DNA of 64,000 bases from Candidatus Methanoperedens nitratireducens (GTDB lineage: Archaea; Halobacteriota; Methanosarcinia; Methanosarcinales; Methanoperedenaceae): contig NZ_JMIY01000005.1 of the NCBI RefSeq assembly GCF_000685155.1, positions 108,928-172,927 on the forward strand, in the 5' to 3' direction. Both the position numbers and the translations under genes were made by a program. The notes under the pieces were generated by a model. The model did not search any database. It was given only the letters and a program-made list of their open reading frames with translations, and was not told the origin of the DNA. Positions 8,315 to 17,051 of the stretch are shown piece after piece; the first letter of the stretch is position 1; the number at the start of each line of letters is the position of its first letter.

Positions 8315-10024
8315 TTACGGAACATCAGCCTTACGGATGCGTGCTATTTCTTTGCGCACCTCTTCCTGTATTTCCTTCCTGCGCTCCTCTTCCTGGGTGA
8401 ACTTCCTGAATTTTTCCTCACCGGCCTCATACTCTGCACGCAGGGCGGCAATCTGCGCCTCTACCGCTTTTCGCTGGCGCTCAAGGTCGCGCTTTTTGCG
8501 CTCGATCTCCTCTTTGCGCTCAACCTCAAGAACCCTATCCTTTGCCTCCTGTACAACGCGGGCTGTACCTGTAAGTACGCCTGCAGGGCCGGTATACGCA
8601 TCGATTATATCTATGCCCTGGCCTGTCATGAGGAATTCGCGTATCTGGTTAGAATGCTCCATGCCGCGTGATTTAAGGATATATAGTCCGCGGTTTCGCT
8701 CACCGCCTATTTCAATATCGCGCAGCAGAGCCCATGTATCTATCAGGGATGAGACTCCCATCTCTGTTAATTCAAGAGGGGCTCCGCCGTGTGTCAGATG
8801 CGTAAAGAGAGCGGTAATCTGGCTGGCTTTGAGCATGTCAATAAGACGCGTCAGCATTGATTTAACTTCTGTTTCACTGCCTACAGTGATAAGATTTGTA
8901 ATCGGATCAACGACAGCGACAGATGGTTTAAATTCATTGATCATTTTATACATCGTTACAAGATGCAATTCCAGGCCGAAAATCGTGGGACGCGCAGCAT
9001 GGATCTTCAAAAGACCCTGCCTCACATATGGCTCAAGATCAATGCCAATGGTACGCATATTGCGTATGATCTGTCTTGGGGCTTCCTCAAAGGCGAGATA
9101 GAGGCACCGCTCGCCGCGCTCACATGTTGCTCTGGCAAAGCTGGCTGCAAGAGTGGTTTTGCCTGTTCCTGCCGTGCCTGAGATGAGGATGCTGCTGCCG
9201 CGATAGAATCCCCCTCCCAGCATTGTATCAAGACGGAGGACTCCAGTTGGGATCCGCTCAGTGGATACATCGTGATCCAGTTCAAGTGAGGTAATGGGCA
9301 GCACTGAGATGCCGTGCTCGTCAATAAGGAACGGATACTCATTTGTGCCGTGCTTTGAGCCGCGGTATTTGACAACGCGCAGCCTTCGGGTTGCGATCTG
9401 CCCTTCCACCCTGTGGTCAAGCGTGATCACGCAGTCCGAGACATATTCCTCAAGTCCGCGCCGCGTCAGTGTGTCTCCGCCTCCCCGCTCTCCTGTAATG
9501 ATTGCGGTCACGCCTTTGGTTTTAAGCCAGTGGAACAGACGTCTTAGCTCAGCACGCAGGATGCCCTCATTAGTGAGTGCCGAGAATAGTGACTCGATGG
9601 TATCCAGTACAACCCGTTTGGCTCCGATAGAGTCGATCGCATAGTTGAGGCGGATGAACAGCCCTTCAAGATCGTATTCACCTGTCTCTTCGATCTCACT
9701 TCGCTCTATGTGAATATAATCAACAAGGAGCTTTTTTTGTGCCTCAAGTTCTTTTAGATCAAAACCAAGCGAAGCAAAATTTTTGACCAGGTCTTCTTCT
9801 CTCTCTTCAAATGCAATAAAGACGCCGGGTTCGTCATACTGGGTCGCGCCCCGCACGAGAAACTCCATGGCTATCAGGGTTTTACCGCTTCCGGGTCCGC
9901 CTGCTATCAGTGTCGGACGTCCTCCCGGCAGCCCCCCGTCCGTGATATCATCCAGTCCCCTGATCCCGGTTGGACATTTTTGAAGAACTTCCGGGAATCC
10001 TGTATTATCTGTTACTTCGGTCAT
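8315..10024 (-). CDS. kaiC: KaiC, double RecA-domain clock ATPase
   Basis: Full two-domain KaiC of 569 residues (cyanobacterial KaiC is about 519). The CI domain has Walker A GGPGSGKT (42-49), catalytic glutamates E73/E74 and Walker B Asp 141. CII has Walker A GTAGTGKT (283-290), E313/E314 and Asp 373. At the CII phosphorylation site the cyanobacterial Ser431/Thr432 pair is replaced by S425/S426 (GVSSLIDT), and T420 matches Thr426. The protein should therefore be able to autophosphorylate, on two serines. The C-terminal ~75 residues form a charged coiled coil (about 490-565) that replaces the short KaiA-binding tail, consistent with the lack of kaiA. Together with kaiB it forms a KaiBC system, possibly an hourglass or stress timer, surrounded by kinases that could read its state. 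Confidence 0.93.
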   Translation of the reverse strand: MTEVTDNTGFPEVLQKCPTGIRGLDDITDGGLPGGRPTLIAGGPGSGKTLIAMEFLVRGATQYDEPGVFIAFEEREEDLVKNFASLGFDLKELEAQKKLLVDYIHIERSEIEETGEYDLEGLFIRLNYAIDSIGAKRVVLDTIESLFSALTNEGILRAELRRLFHWLKTKGVTAIITGERGGGDTLTRRGLEEYVSDCVITLDHRVEGQIATRRLRVVKYRGSKHGTNEYPFLIDEHGISVLPITSLELDHDVSTERIPTGVLRLDTMLGGGFYRGSSILISGTAGTGKTTLAASFARATCERGERCLYLAFEEAPRQIIRNMRTIGIDLEPYVRQGLLKIHAARPTIFGLELHLVTMYKMINEFKPSVAVVDPITNLITVGSETEVKSMLTRLIDMLKASQITALFTHLTHGGAPLELTEMGVSSLIDTWALLRDIEIGGERNRGLYILKSRGMEHSNQIREFLMTGQGIDIIDAYTGPAGVLTGTARVVQEAKDRVLEVERKEEIERKKRDLERQRKAVEAQIAALRAEYEAGEEKFRKFTQEEERRKEIQEEVRKEIARIRKADVP

Positions 10025-10338
10025 TAGCTAATTTCTTCTCCCTGTTTTTTTCAATACTCTGTCATGATTTTAGTGATTTATTCAGTAAGTGTCCTCTTCA
10101 AATATAAATATAGAGGATTTCGAAAAACCCCTAATTTTGGTTCTTCCTTTATAAAGGGTTTATAAGCGAATCAATAAAAAAGTAGGTTAATCAAAATCCT
10201 CTATAATGTATCCTGAGAACCCGTCAAATAATTAGACAGGTATTAGTGGCAATTTTTTTATGAAGCCACAGAGTCTGCTATGAACGCGGTTCAGAGATAA
10301 CAATGAAAAAGACGATTAACAACGAACTCAAAACGAAC
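10025..10338. promoter_or_regulatory. kaiC upstream region with 12-bp inverted repeat and palindrome
   Basis: This 314-base gap has no gene. A perfect 12-bp inverted repeat, TATAGAGGATTT (10109-10120) and its complement (10194-10205), encloses 73 bases. Inside it is the 12-bp palindrome CCTTTATAAAGG (10146-10157). An A/T-rich TATA-like stretch lies near 10101-10112, about 80 bases before the kaiC start. These may be operator sites for kaiC. The distal end merges into the iteron-like repeat at 10311. Confidence 0.4.
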
Positions 10339-10349
10339 TTAAACGAACT
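10311..10349. repeat. Iteron-like ACGAACT repeat, single arm
   Basis: Three copies of ACGAACT spaced 10-11 bases apart. The 39-bp block is identical, in reverse orientation, to 44554-44592, 34 kb away. It overlaps the last codons and stop of the kinase gene ending at 10339, so part of that kinase's C-terminus (KFV and stop) is encoded by the repeat. It belongs to the family that frames the GxxExxY gene at 27.3-27.8 kb. Confidence 0.85.
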
Positions 10350-12243
10350 TTCTCACCGGTATCGTGAAATAGAATGTCGAACCCTTGCCTACCTCGGATT
10401 CAGCCCATATCCTGCCTCTGTGGCGCTCCACAATCCTCCTGCATATCGCAAGGCCTACGCCTGTGCCGGGGTATTTTGCCACATGCTCCCGCTGGAACAA
10501 CTGGAAAAGACTTCCCATGAATTCAGGAGATATACCTATCCCGTTATCTCGCACAGAAAGAACCCATTCATTTCCCTCTCTCCTTGCCGAGACATGAACC
10601 TGCGGCGGCTCTTCCCTTCTGAACTTGATGGCGTTGTCGATCAGATTCTGGAACAACTCAACCATTTGCGAAGCATCAGCCATAACAGTGGGCAGAGGAT
10701 CATGAGCAACTTCCGCGTTATTCTCCTCGATTGCCGCCTTAAGATTAGCCACTGTCTGATCAAATATATCTTCTAAATTAGAAGGTTCGAGTTGCCTGCC
10801 GCTCGTGCCGATCCGTGAGTATTTCAACAGGTCCTCGATCATCTGCTGCATATGCCTGGCCCCATCCACGGCATATGTAATGAACTCATCAGCATCTTTA
10901 TCTAACCTGCCTTTATAGCGTTTTGCCAGCAGTTGGGTAAAGATCGATATCATGCGCAGGGGTTCCTGAAGGTCATGGGCAGCGATATAGGCAAACTGCT
11001 CTAACTCGGCATTCGAGCGTCGCAGTTCTTCCTCAGCCAGCTTGCGCTCCGTGATGTTATCAAAAACAGCTACAAAGTGTTCCCTTTGCGTACTATAAAC
11101 CGAGATGGATAACCATATCCCCAGAGGTTTGAAATCTATTTCGAATTTTTCCGGTCGGCCCGTCAACGCGACTCTGCCATAAATCTCGAATAACTCCGGA
11201 TATGATTCTTTGATCCCCGGAATTATCTCGGTGACTTTTTTTCCTACCACGTTTTTCAGGCCGGTCAACCTTTCGAATGCACTATTGACATTGAGATAGA
11301 TAAAATCTACAGGACGGCCGCGGTCATCAAAAAGCATCTTGCAGTATGCAAACCCATGCAGCATGTTCTCAAACAGTGAGCGGTAGCGCTGCTCGCTTTC
11401 CAGTAACGCCTGCTCTGTCCGCTTGCGCTCTGTGATATCAGTAGATATGCCACAGACCGCATAGGGGATTCCTGCCGGGTCATAAAGTGGAAATTTGATC
11501 GCGATATAAGTATGCAGCCCATCATCCTGCTGGATGACCTCATCAAACTCTAATGGGACTCTGGCCTGGAGTACCTTCTGGTCATTAGCTCGTACTGCGT
11601 CGGCCATTTCCTTCGGGAATATATCGTAATCTGTCTTGCCTTTAATCTGCTCACTCTTGATGTGGAGCAGGTTCTCATACCGGCGGTTAACCATAATATA
11701 TCGGCCCTGTGTATCTTTTACATAGATGACAGCAGTGGAGTTGTTTATGATAGCCTGTAAGGCTTCGTTAGCTTTTGCCAGTTCTTCTGTCCGTTCCTGA
11801 ACGCGTATTTCTAACTCATCGTACGCTCTGCGCAATTTCTCATCAGCCCGTTTTTTTTCCCTGCGCACCTCTGCCTCACGCATCTCACGCTCGATTGCAG
11901 GAACAAGCCTTGCTAAATTGTCTTTCATGATATAGTCATTTGCGCCAGCCTTCATTGCTTCTACCGCAGTATCCTCCCCGATCTTTCCAGATACAATTAT
12001 GAATGGCAGGTCAAGTCCGCTTTTCTGCAAAAGCCTGAGTGCCTCAAGGCTGCTGAATTGAGGCATGACATAATCGGAAATAATAACATCCCATGTCTTT
12101 TTTTCAAGTGCCTCGCTCATGGCTTCCGCTGTATCCACGCGCTCAAAGACCGGGTCATAGCCACCACGGCGCAGTTCGCGCACTACCAGCAGGACATCGT
12201 CCTCTGAATCCTCGATAATTAATACGCGCAGCAAAGTACCCAT
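10339..12243 (-). CDS. Hybrid kinase: receiver-PAS-PAS-HisKA-HATPase
   Basis: Cytoplasmic hybrid kinase of 634 residues: receiver (1-125, D57 in IISDYVMP), coiled coil, PAS (about 170-280), second PAS (about 290-395), and the Cph1-type core with His in AAHDLQEPLRM near 425. The ATPase boxes DNGIGI and GTGVGLA are complete. It is the closest paralogue of the 713-residue hybrid at 2838-4979: same receiver, same AAHDL and GVGLA variants and the same vestigial regulator tail before the ATG. The PAS modules differ, so sensor domains have been exchanged between duplicates. The stop lies inside a dispersed repeat. Ligands are unknown. Confidence 0.92.
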   Translation of the reverse strand: MGTLLRVLIIEDSEDDVLLVVRELRRGGYDPVFERVDTAEAMSEALEKKTWDVIISDYVMPQFSSLEALRLLQKSGLDLPFIIVSGKIGEDTAVEAMKAGANDYIMKDNLARLVPAIEREMREAEVRREKKRADEKLRRAYDELEIRVQERTEELAKANEALQAIINNSTAVIYVKDTQGRYIMVNRRYENLLHIKSEQIKGKTDYDIFPKEMADAVRANDQKVLQARVPLEFDEVIQQDDGLHTYIAIKFPLYDPAGIPYAVCGISTDITERKRTEQALLESEQRYRSLFENMLHGFAYCKMLFDDRGRPVDFIYLNVNSAFERLTGLKNVVGKKVTEIIPGIKESYPELFEIYGRVALTGRPEKFEIDFKPLGIWLSISVYSTQREHFVAVFDNITERKLAEEELRRSNAELEQFAYIAAHDLQEPLRMISIFTQLLAKRYKGRLDKDADEFITYAVDGARHMQQMIEDLLKYSRIGTSGRQLEPSNLEDIFDQTVANLKAAIEENNAEVAHDPLPTVMADASQMVELFQNLIDNAIKFRREEPPQVHVSARREGNEWVLSVRDNGIGISPEFMGSLFQLFQREHVAKYPGTGVGLAICRRIVERHRGRIWAESEVGKGSTFYFTIPVRKFV

Positions 12244-12325
12244 TTAATTTTTCCTCGCTGTCAGTGGAGCTTGTTCAAAACTAGCTCGTTCAAAACTAAC
12301 CAGTACAGCCCTGATTCTCACAGCT
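12244..12325 (-). pseudogene. Third vestigial response-regulator tail
   Basis: This spacer is a near-copy of 4980-5060: it again encodes LYWLVLNE followed by the duplicated LVLN and a TAA directly before the ATG. The similarity extends upstream through the end of the preceding kinase gene, so the whole kinase-end/spacer/receiver-start junction was duplicated as a block. Confidence 0.75.
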
Positions 12326-12360
12326 TTCACGATCTACTTTCTAATAGGATTTGGAAACTA

Positions 12361-13539
12361 TTAAATTTTTTGTAGTTCACCTCTTCTCACCGGTATCGTG
12401 AAATAGAATGTCGAACCCCTGCCTACCTCGGATTCAGCCCATATCCTTCCACCGTGGCGCTCCACAATCCTCTTGCAAGTTGCAAGGCCAATACCTGTGC
12501 CGGGATATTTGTCTTTGGTGTACTCGCGCTGGAATATCTGGAAGAGATGCCCGAAGAACTCAGGTGCTATGCCTATCCCGTTATCCTGCACAGAGAAAAA
12601 CCATTCATTCTCCCCTCTTTTTGCCGATACATGAACACGTGGTACCTCTTCTCCTCTGAATTTGATACCGTTACTTATCAGGTTCTGAAACAGTCGAGCT
12701 ATTTGAGATGCATCTGCCATTATAGTGGGCAGAGGATCATGGGTCACTACAGCTCCATTCTCTTCAATAGTTACCTTAAGATTAGTTACTGCCTGATCAA
12801 ATACATCCTCGCAGTTTGTAAGCTCAAACGGTTTTCCGCGCGTGCCGACCCGTGAGTATGCAAGCAGATCATCGATCATACGTTGCATCCGTGTGACCCC
12901 ATCCACAATAAAGGCAATGAACTCATCAGCACTCTTATCAAGCTTACCTTTATAGCGCCTATCCAGAAGCTGGATAAAACCTGATACCATGCGCAGCGGT
13001 TCCTGAAGGTCATGCGAGGCTACGTATGCGAATTGCTCAAGTTCGGCATTCGAGCGTGCTAATTCATCTGTTCGCAGCCTCAGTTCTTCCTCTACTCTCT
13101 TGCGTTCGATGACTTCAGCCTTCAGGGCTTTGTTGGCTCTTGCCAGCTCTGCGGTTCTCTCCTGAACACGTAGTTCTAACTCACCATATGCTCTTTGCAG
13201 TGCCCCCTCGGCCTGTTTGCGCATCACGAGGAGTATTGCTGTTGACCATAACACTAATACTGCCAGGATACTGTTGAAGACTGCTATCTCTATCGTAATA
13301 CCAGGAGGAGAATACATATATCCCAGTGCGATAAAAATTGTACAGATCACCGCAAAAGCATAAATGTAGGACCGCTGGAACTGCAGGGATACGATTATAA
13401 GCGGGAGCAGATATCCTAACCATACTGCCATACCTAATGGTGCCAACAGATCAAGGATGAATATCACTACAGCTATTACAACAGATAATGCATAAATCAC
13501 AGCAGTATTCTTACTCTTAGTCGCTTTCATTATCGTCAT
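12361..13539 (-). CDS. Membrane-bound histidine kinase with four-helix sensor
   Basis: Sensor kinase of 392 residues. Four hydrophobic helices (about residues 12-105) with very short loops anchor the protein and leave almost no extracellular part. A coiled coil of two linker repeats (110-170) joins them to the Cph1-type core with H176 in ASHDLQEPLRM and full N, DNGIGI and GTGIGLA boxes. The C-terminus (RRGELQKI) and 3' DNA closely match the kinase ending at 5097. Only six bases separate its start from the stop of the upstream PAS kinase, so these are co-transcribed. The stimulus may be a membrane-associated signal; no PAS or GAF domain is present. Confidence 0.9.
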   Translation of the reverse strand: MTIMKATKSKNTAVIYALSVVIAVVIFILDLLAPLGMAVWLGYLLPLIIVSLQFQRSYIYAFAVICTIFIALGYMYSPPGITIEIAVFNSILAVLVLWSTAILLVMRKQAEGALQRAYGELELRVQERTAELARANKALKAEVIERKRVEEELRLRTDELARSNAELEQFAYVASHDLQEPLRMVSGFIQLLDRRYKGKLDKSADEFIAFIVDGVTRMQRMIDDLLAYSRVGTRGKPFELTNCEDVFDQAVTNLKVTIEENGAVVTHDPLPTIMADASQIARLFQNLISNGIKFRGEEVPRVHVSAKRGENEWFFSVQDNGIGIAPEFFGHLFQIFQREYTKDKYPGTGIGLATCKRIVERHGGRIWAESEVGRGSTFYFTIPVRRGELQKI

Positions 13540-13545
13540 TACCGC

Positions 13546-15552
13546 TCATATATCTTTTCTCACCGGTATCGTAAAATAGAACGTGGAGCCTCTGCCTACC
13601 TCGGATTCAGCCCATATCCTTCCGCCGTGGCGCTCCACGATCCTCTTGCAGATCGCAAGGCCTATACCTGTACCAGGGTATCTGGTTGCAGCGTACTCGC
13701 GCTGGAATATCTGGAATAGATGTCCGAAGAACTCAGGGGCTATGCCTATCCCGTTATCTTGAACAGAGAAAACCCATTCATTCTCCTCTCTTTTTGCCGA
13801 AATATGAATACGCGGTACTTCCTCTCTTCTGAATTTAATACCGTTACTTATAAGATTTTGAAATAACTGAACCATCTGTAAATCATCGGCCATTACTGCA
13901 GGTAATGGATCATGTGTCACAGTGGCTTTATTTTCCTCAATTGCCACCTTCAAGTTAGTAACTGCTTTATCAAAAACATCCTCCATGTTAGTCGGCTCAA
14001 ACGGCTTGCCGCGCGTGCCAATCCTGGAGTACGCAAGCAGATCCTCGATCATCCTCTGCATCCTGTTAGCACCGTCCACGATAAAAGCAATGAACTCATC
14101 GGCACTCTTATCAAGCTTACCTCTGTAGCGCTTTGCCAGCAGTTGGATAAAACCTGACACCATGCGCAGCGGCTCCTGAAGATCATGTGAGGCTACATAG
14201 GCGAACTGCTCAAGCTCCGCATTCGAGCGGGCAAGCTCTGCCGTCCACCTCTCGCGCTCCTCCTCGATCCGCTTTCGTTCTGTGATGTCCCTTGCAATCC
14301 CATGGATCACGATAATCTCTCCCCGCTCATTCTTGATTAATCTTACGTTATGAAGGATATTTATAATCTTGCCGCTCTTTGATACAAGCCTGTTTTCTAA
14401 ACTAAAGGTGTCTATTCCCTGTTCTATCATCTCACTGAATTTTTTGATAGTTATCTCCCTGTCATCAGGGTGAACCCACTTTGTCCATGGCTGGCTGGCC
14501 ATCTCTTCTGGCGTGGTTTCCAGTATCCTGTAAGCTGCATTGTTCACGAATATCTTTTTTCCTTCTTTATCAGATAGATATATGATATCAGTCGTTAGCT
14601 CGATCAGGTTCCTGTATCTTTCTTCAGATTCCCTGAGACGCTCTTCCATCCGCCTGCGCTCTGTAATGTCGCGCATTGAGCTAATAAAGCCGATGGCTGT
14701 GCCTTTCTTATCAGTGAGTACCCCGATAGATGCTTCGACATATATCTCTTCTCCGCTCTTTTTTATATGGATATACGCTCCGCACCATGAGCCTGTCGCA
14801 GCCAGAGAATCGTATGCTTCCTTCTCATCCTCTGCCCTGAGCCAGCGATAGTGGACCACTTTCTCCAGCGGCAGGCCGAGCACCTCCTTATATTTGTAGT
14901 TGTATAGCCGCTCCGCCCCTTTGTTCCAGTAGATAATGCGATGATTATTATCTATCGCAACAACCGCATCGTTCACCTGGGATAATACAGCGGTCTGAAA
15001 CCTGATGCGTTCTTCTGCTCGCCTGCGCTCGGCAATTTCAGCCTGCAGCGCTTCGTTTGTTCGTGCCAGCTCTGCTGTCCTCTCCCGAACACGTATCTCT
15101 AACTCATCGTATAGATTTCGGTAGCGTGCCTCTGACTCACGAAGTGCATCCTCTGCCTGCTTGCGGTCTGTGATGTCCTCGCACACAATTAGAATAACTA
15201 TTCCACCACCAGGGACACGTATGGCTCGGATCGCCTCTTTCACCCACAGTATGGTTCCATCCTTACGAACCTTACGAAATTCCCTGGTAGCAATACACTC
15301 AGGGTACTTCAGGCATGAAGTCATTTGCTGCAGGATGATTTCTTTATCATCTTCATAAATAATCTTGAATATCGGTTGCCCGGTCAGTTCCTCAACCGTA
15401 TAACCTAGCTGCTCTGCCCCGAACCTGTTGATGGAAAGTATCTTTCCATCCCCATCCACGGTAAAATAGATTGACGGGCTTTCTTCGTACAGAGCCCGGT
15501 ACAGTCCTGATTCATCTATGAGTTGCTTTTTTATCCTATCCTCCTCTTTCAC
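13546..15552 (-). CDS. Triple-PAS histidine kinase
   Basis: Soluble kinase of 668 residues with three PAS domains (about 18-130, 190-300, 315-425), coiled-coil linkers after the first and third, and the Cph1-type core with His in ASHDLQEPLRM near 460. DNGIGI and GTGIGLA boxes are intact. Each PAS is followed by a PAC-type DITER/DITDRK boundary. It is the first gene of the leftward kinase run and faces divergently from pgk, so the 275-base gap upstream probably carries its promoter; no clear TATA element stands out. Several PAS domains suggest redox, haem or small-molecule sensing, but no cofactor residues can be assigned. Confidence 0.92.
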   Translation of the reverse strand: MKEEDRIKKQLIDESGLYRALYEESPSIYFTVDGDGKILSINRFGAEQLGYTVEELTGQPIFKIIYEDDKEIILQQMTSCLKYPECIATREFRKVRKDGTILWVKEAIRAIRVPGGGIVILIVCEDITDRKQAEDALRESEARYRNLYDELEIRVRERTAELARTNEALQAEIAERRRAEERIRFQTAVLSQVNDAVVAIDNNHRIIYWNKGAERLYNYKYKEVLGLPLEKVVHYRWLRAEDEKEAYDSLAATGSWCGAYIHIKKSGEEIYVEASIGVLTDKKGTAIGFISSMRDITERRRMEERLRESEERYRNLIELTTDIIYLSDKEGKKIFVNNAAYRILETTPEEMASQPWTKWVHPDDREITIKKFSEMIEQGIDTFSLENRLVSKSGKIINILHNVRLIKNERGEIIVIHGIARDITERKRIEEERERWTAELARSNAELEQFAYVASHDLQEPLRMVSGFIQLLAKRYRGKLDKSADEFIAFIVDGANRMQRMIEDLLAYSRIGTRGKPFEPTNMEDVFDKAVTNLKVAIEENKATVTHDPLPAVMADDLQMVQLFQNLISNGIKFRREEVPRIHISAKREENEWVFSVQDNGIGIAPEFFGHLFQIFQREYAATRYPGTGIGLAICKRIVERHGGRIWAESEVGRGSTFYFTIPVRKDI

Positions 15553-15827
15553 CCTGCTTGCCCCCTAAAACAGCCGCATATAGTAATAGTTATATGCAGA
15601 TAATCCGTCACCTGAACTCCTGACTAAAACCAATGCCCCTTACCCGGTATCCCCAGTCCCAGATGAGGGTTTATTTAGTCATAAGGTCTATTAACGGTGT
15701 TAACTACCATAAGGGTTTTACCAAAGTTTACCCAAATCCATTGGTAAGCAGGAATTCATACTCTTAAGGTACCCCCTGGTTTATCGCTATGTTTATAGCT
15801 ATCCTCTTCGAATAAAGTTCGTTCGAT

Positions 15828-17051
15828 ATGATGCGGGATTACCTAACAATCGATGACATAAACCTCAGGGGAAAGACGATTCTATGCAGGCTTGATTTAA
15901 ACTCGCCAATGGACCCGAATGGAATTATTCTTGATGATTCACGCTTCAGAAGCCACCTTATAACCTTAAAAGAGCTTGATGAGGCTAAAGTGGTCATATT
16001 ATCCCACCAGAGCCGTCCGGGTAAAAGCGATTTTACTACCATGGGACCGCACTCAAAACTGCTATCAAAACTTATGCGAAAGAATGTAGGCTATGTTGAT
16101 GATATATTCGGCTCGCATGCTGTTAATTCTATAAAGAGAATGCATCAGGGTGACATTATCCTGCTTGAGAATACCAGGTTCTATTCAGAGGAATCGCTTG
16201 AGCGCACACCAAAAGAGCATACCAAAACCCACATGGTAAAGCGCCTGGCGTCTGTTTGCGATGTTTTTATGAATGATGCCTTCTCGGTTTCACACAGGTC
16301 TCATCTTTCTGTAACAGGCTTTACCGAGGTATTACCCAGCATCGCGGGAAGGGTGATGGAAAAAGAAATAGATTCATTAAACAGGGGGCTATCCTGCGAT
16401 GATCGTCCGTGTATATACGTGCTCGGGGGCGCAAAAGTGGATGACTCGATCAAGGTCACAAAAAACGTGCTTGAGAGAGGAGCTGCAGACAGGGTACTGG
16501 TCACTGGTGTTGTTGCCAATATCTTTCTTGCAGCTTCAGGTGTTAGAATAGGAAGCTCAAATATGAATTTTATTGAAAAACAGGGTTATACAAATCAGAT
16601 AGATATTGCCCGCGAGCTGCTCGGACGCTTCAAGGATAAGATCGGGCTGCCTGTGGATGTTGCATTGAATAAAGATGATGAGCGTGTGGAAGAAAAAGTC
16701 CGCAGTCTTGATACACAATTGCCGATCTACGATGTCGGGATTGAGACGATTGTTAAGTTCTCAAGGGAAATCAGCAGCGCAAGGACTGTGGTGATGAACG
16801 GTCCTGCCGGTGTATTTGAAAAAGATGCTTTCGCACTTGGAACATACGAACTCATCAAAGCCGGGACAGCATCAGGTTTCTCGGTTGTAGGAGGGGGGCA
16901 TATTGCGGCTGCCGTTGAGCAGCTTGGTTTAGAGGATAAGTTCTCTCATGTAAGTACAGGTGGCGGGGCCTGCATTGATTATCTAGCAGGCGAAAAACTG
17001 CCAGGGATCGAGTCGCTAAAACATGCTGCCAGTAGATTCAGACAAAAATAG
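15828..17051 (+). CDS. pgk: Phosphoglycerate kinase
   Basis: Catalyses reversible phosphate transfer between 1,3-bisphosphoglycerate and ADP in glycolysis/gluconeogenesis. At 407 residues it has the archaeal length. Visible signatures are the N-domain substrate loop RLDLNSPMD, HQSRPG, the LLENTRFYSEE motif, FMNDAFSVSHRSH, the lysine-bearing GGAKVDDSIKV, MNGPAGVFE and the C-terminal nucleotide motif VGGGHIAAAVEQ. Two ATGs are adjacent; either could start. It is a housekeeping gene set inside the signalling island, and its 3' end overlaps the frame of the next protein. Confidence 0.96.
   Translation: MMRDYLTIDDINLRGKTILCRLDLNSPMDPNGIILDDSRFRSHLITLKELDEAKVVILSHQSRPGKSDFTTMGPHSKLLSKLMRKNVGYVDDIFGSHAVNSIKRMHQGDIILLENTRFYSEESLERTPKEHTKTHMVKRLASVCDVFMNDAFSVSHRSHLSVTGFTEVLPSIAGRVMEKEIDSLNRGLSCDDRPCIYVLGGAKVDDSIKVTKNVLERGAADRVLVTGVVANIFLAASGVRIGSSNMNFIEKQGYTNQIDIARELLGRFKDKIGLPVDVALNKDDERVEEKVRSLDTQLPIYDVGIETIVKFSREISSARTVVMNGPAGVFEKDAFALGTYELIKAGTASGFSVVGGGHIAAAVEQLGLEDKFSHVSTGGGACIDYLAGEKLPGIESLKHAASRFRQK

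Noticed and set aside
7911-15552. A SasA-type KaiC-reading kinase
   Set aside because: None of the kinases has an N-terminal KaiB-like (thioredoxin-fold) domain, so no direct SasA equivalent can be named.
15553-15827. Structured RNA or riboswitch in the pgk upstream gap
   Set aside because: No convincing stem arrangement or known motif was seen in these 275 bases; only scattered short complementary words.
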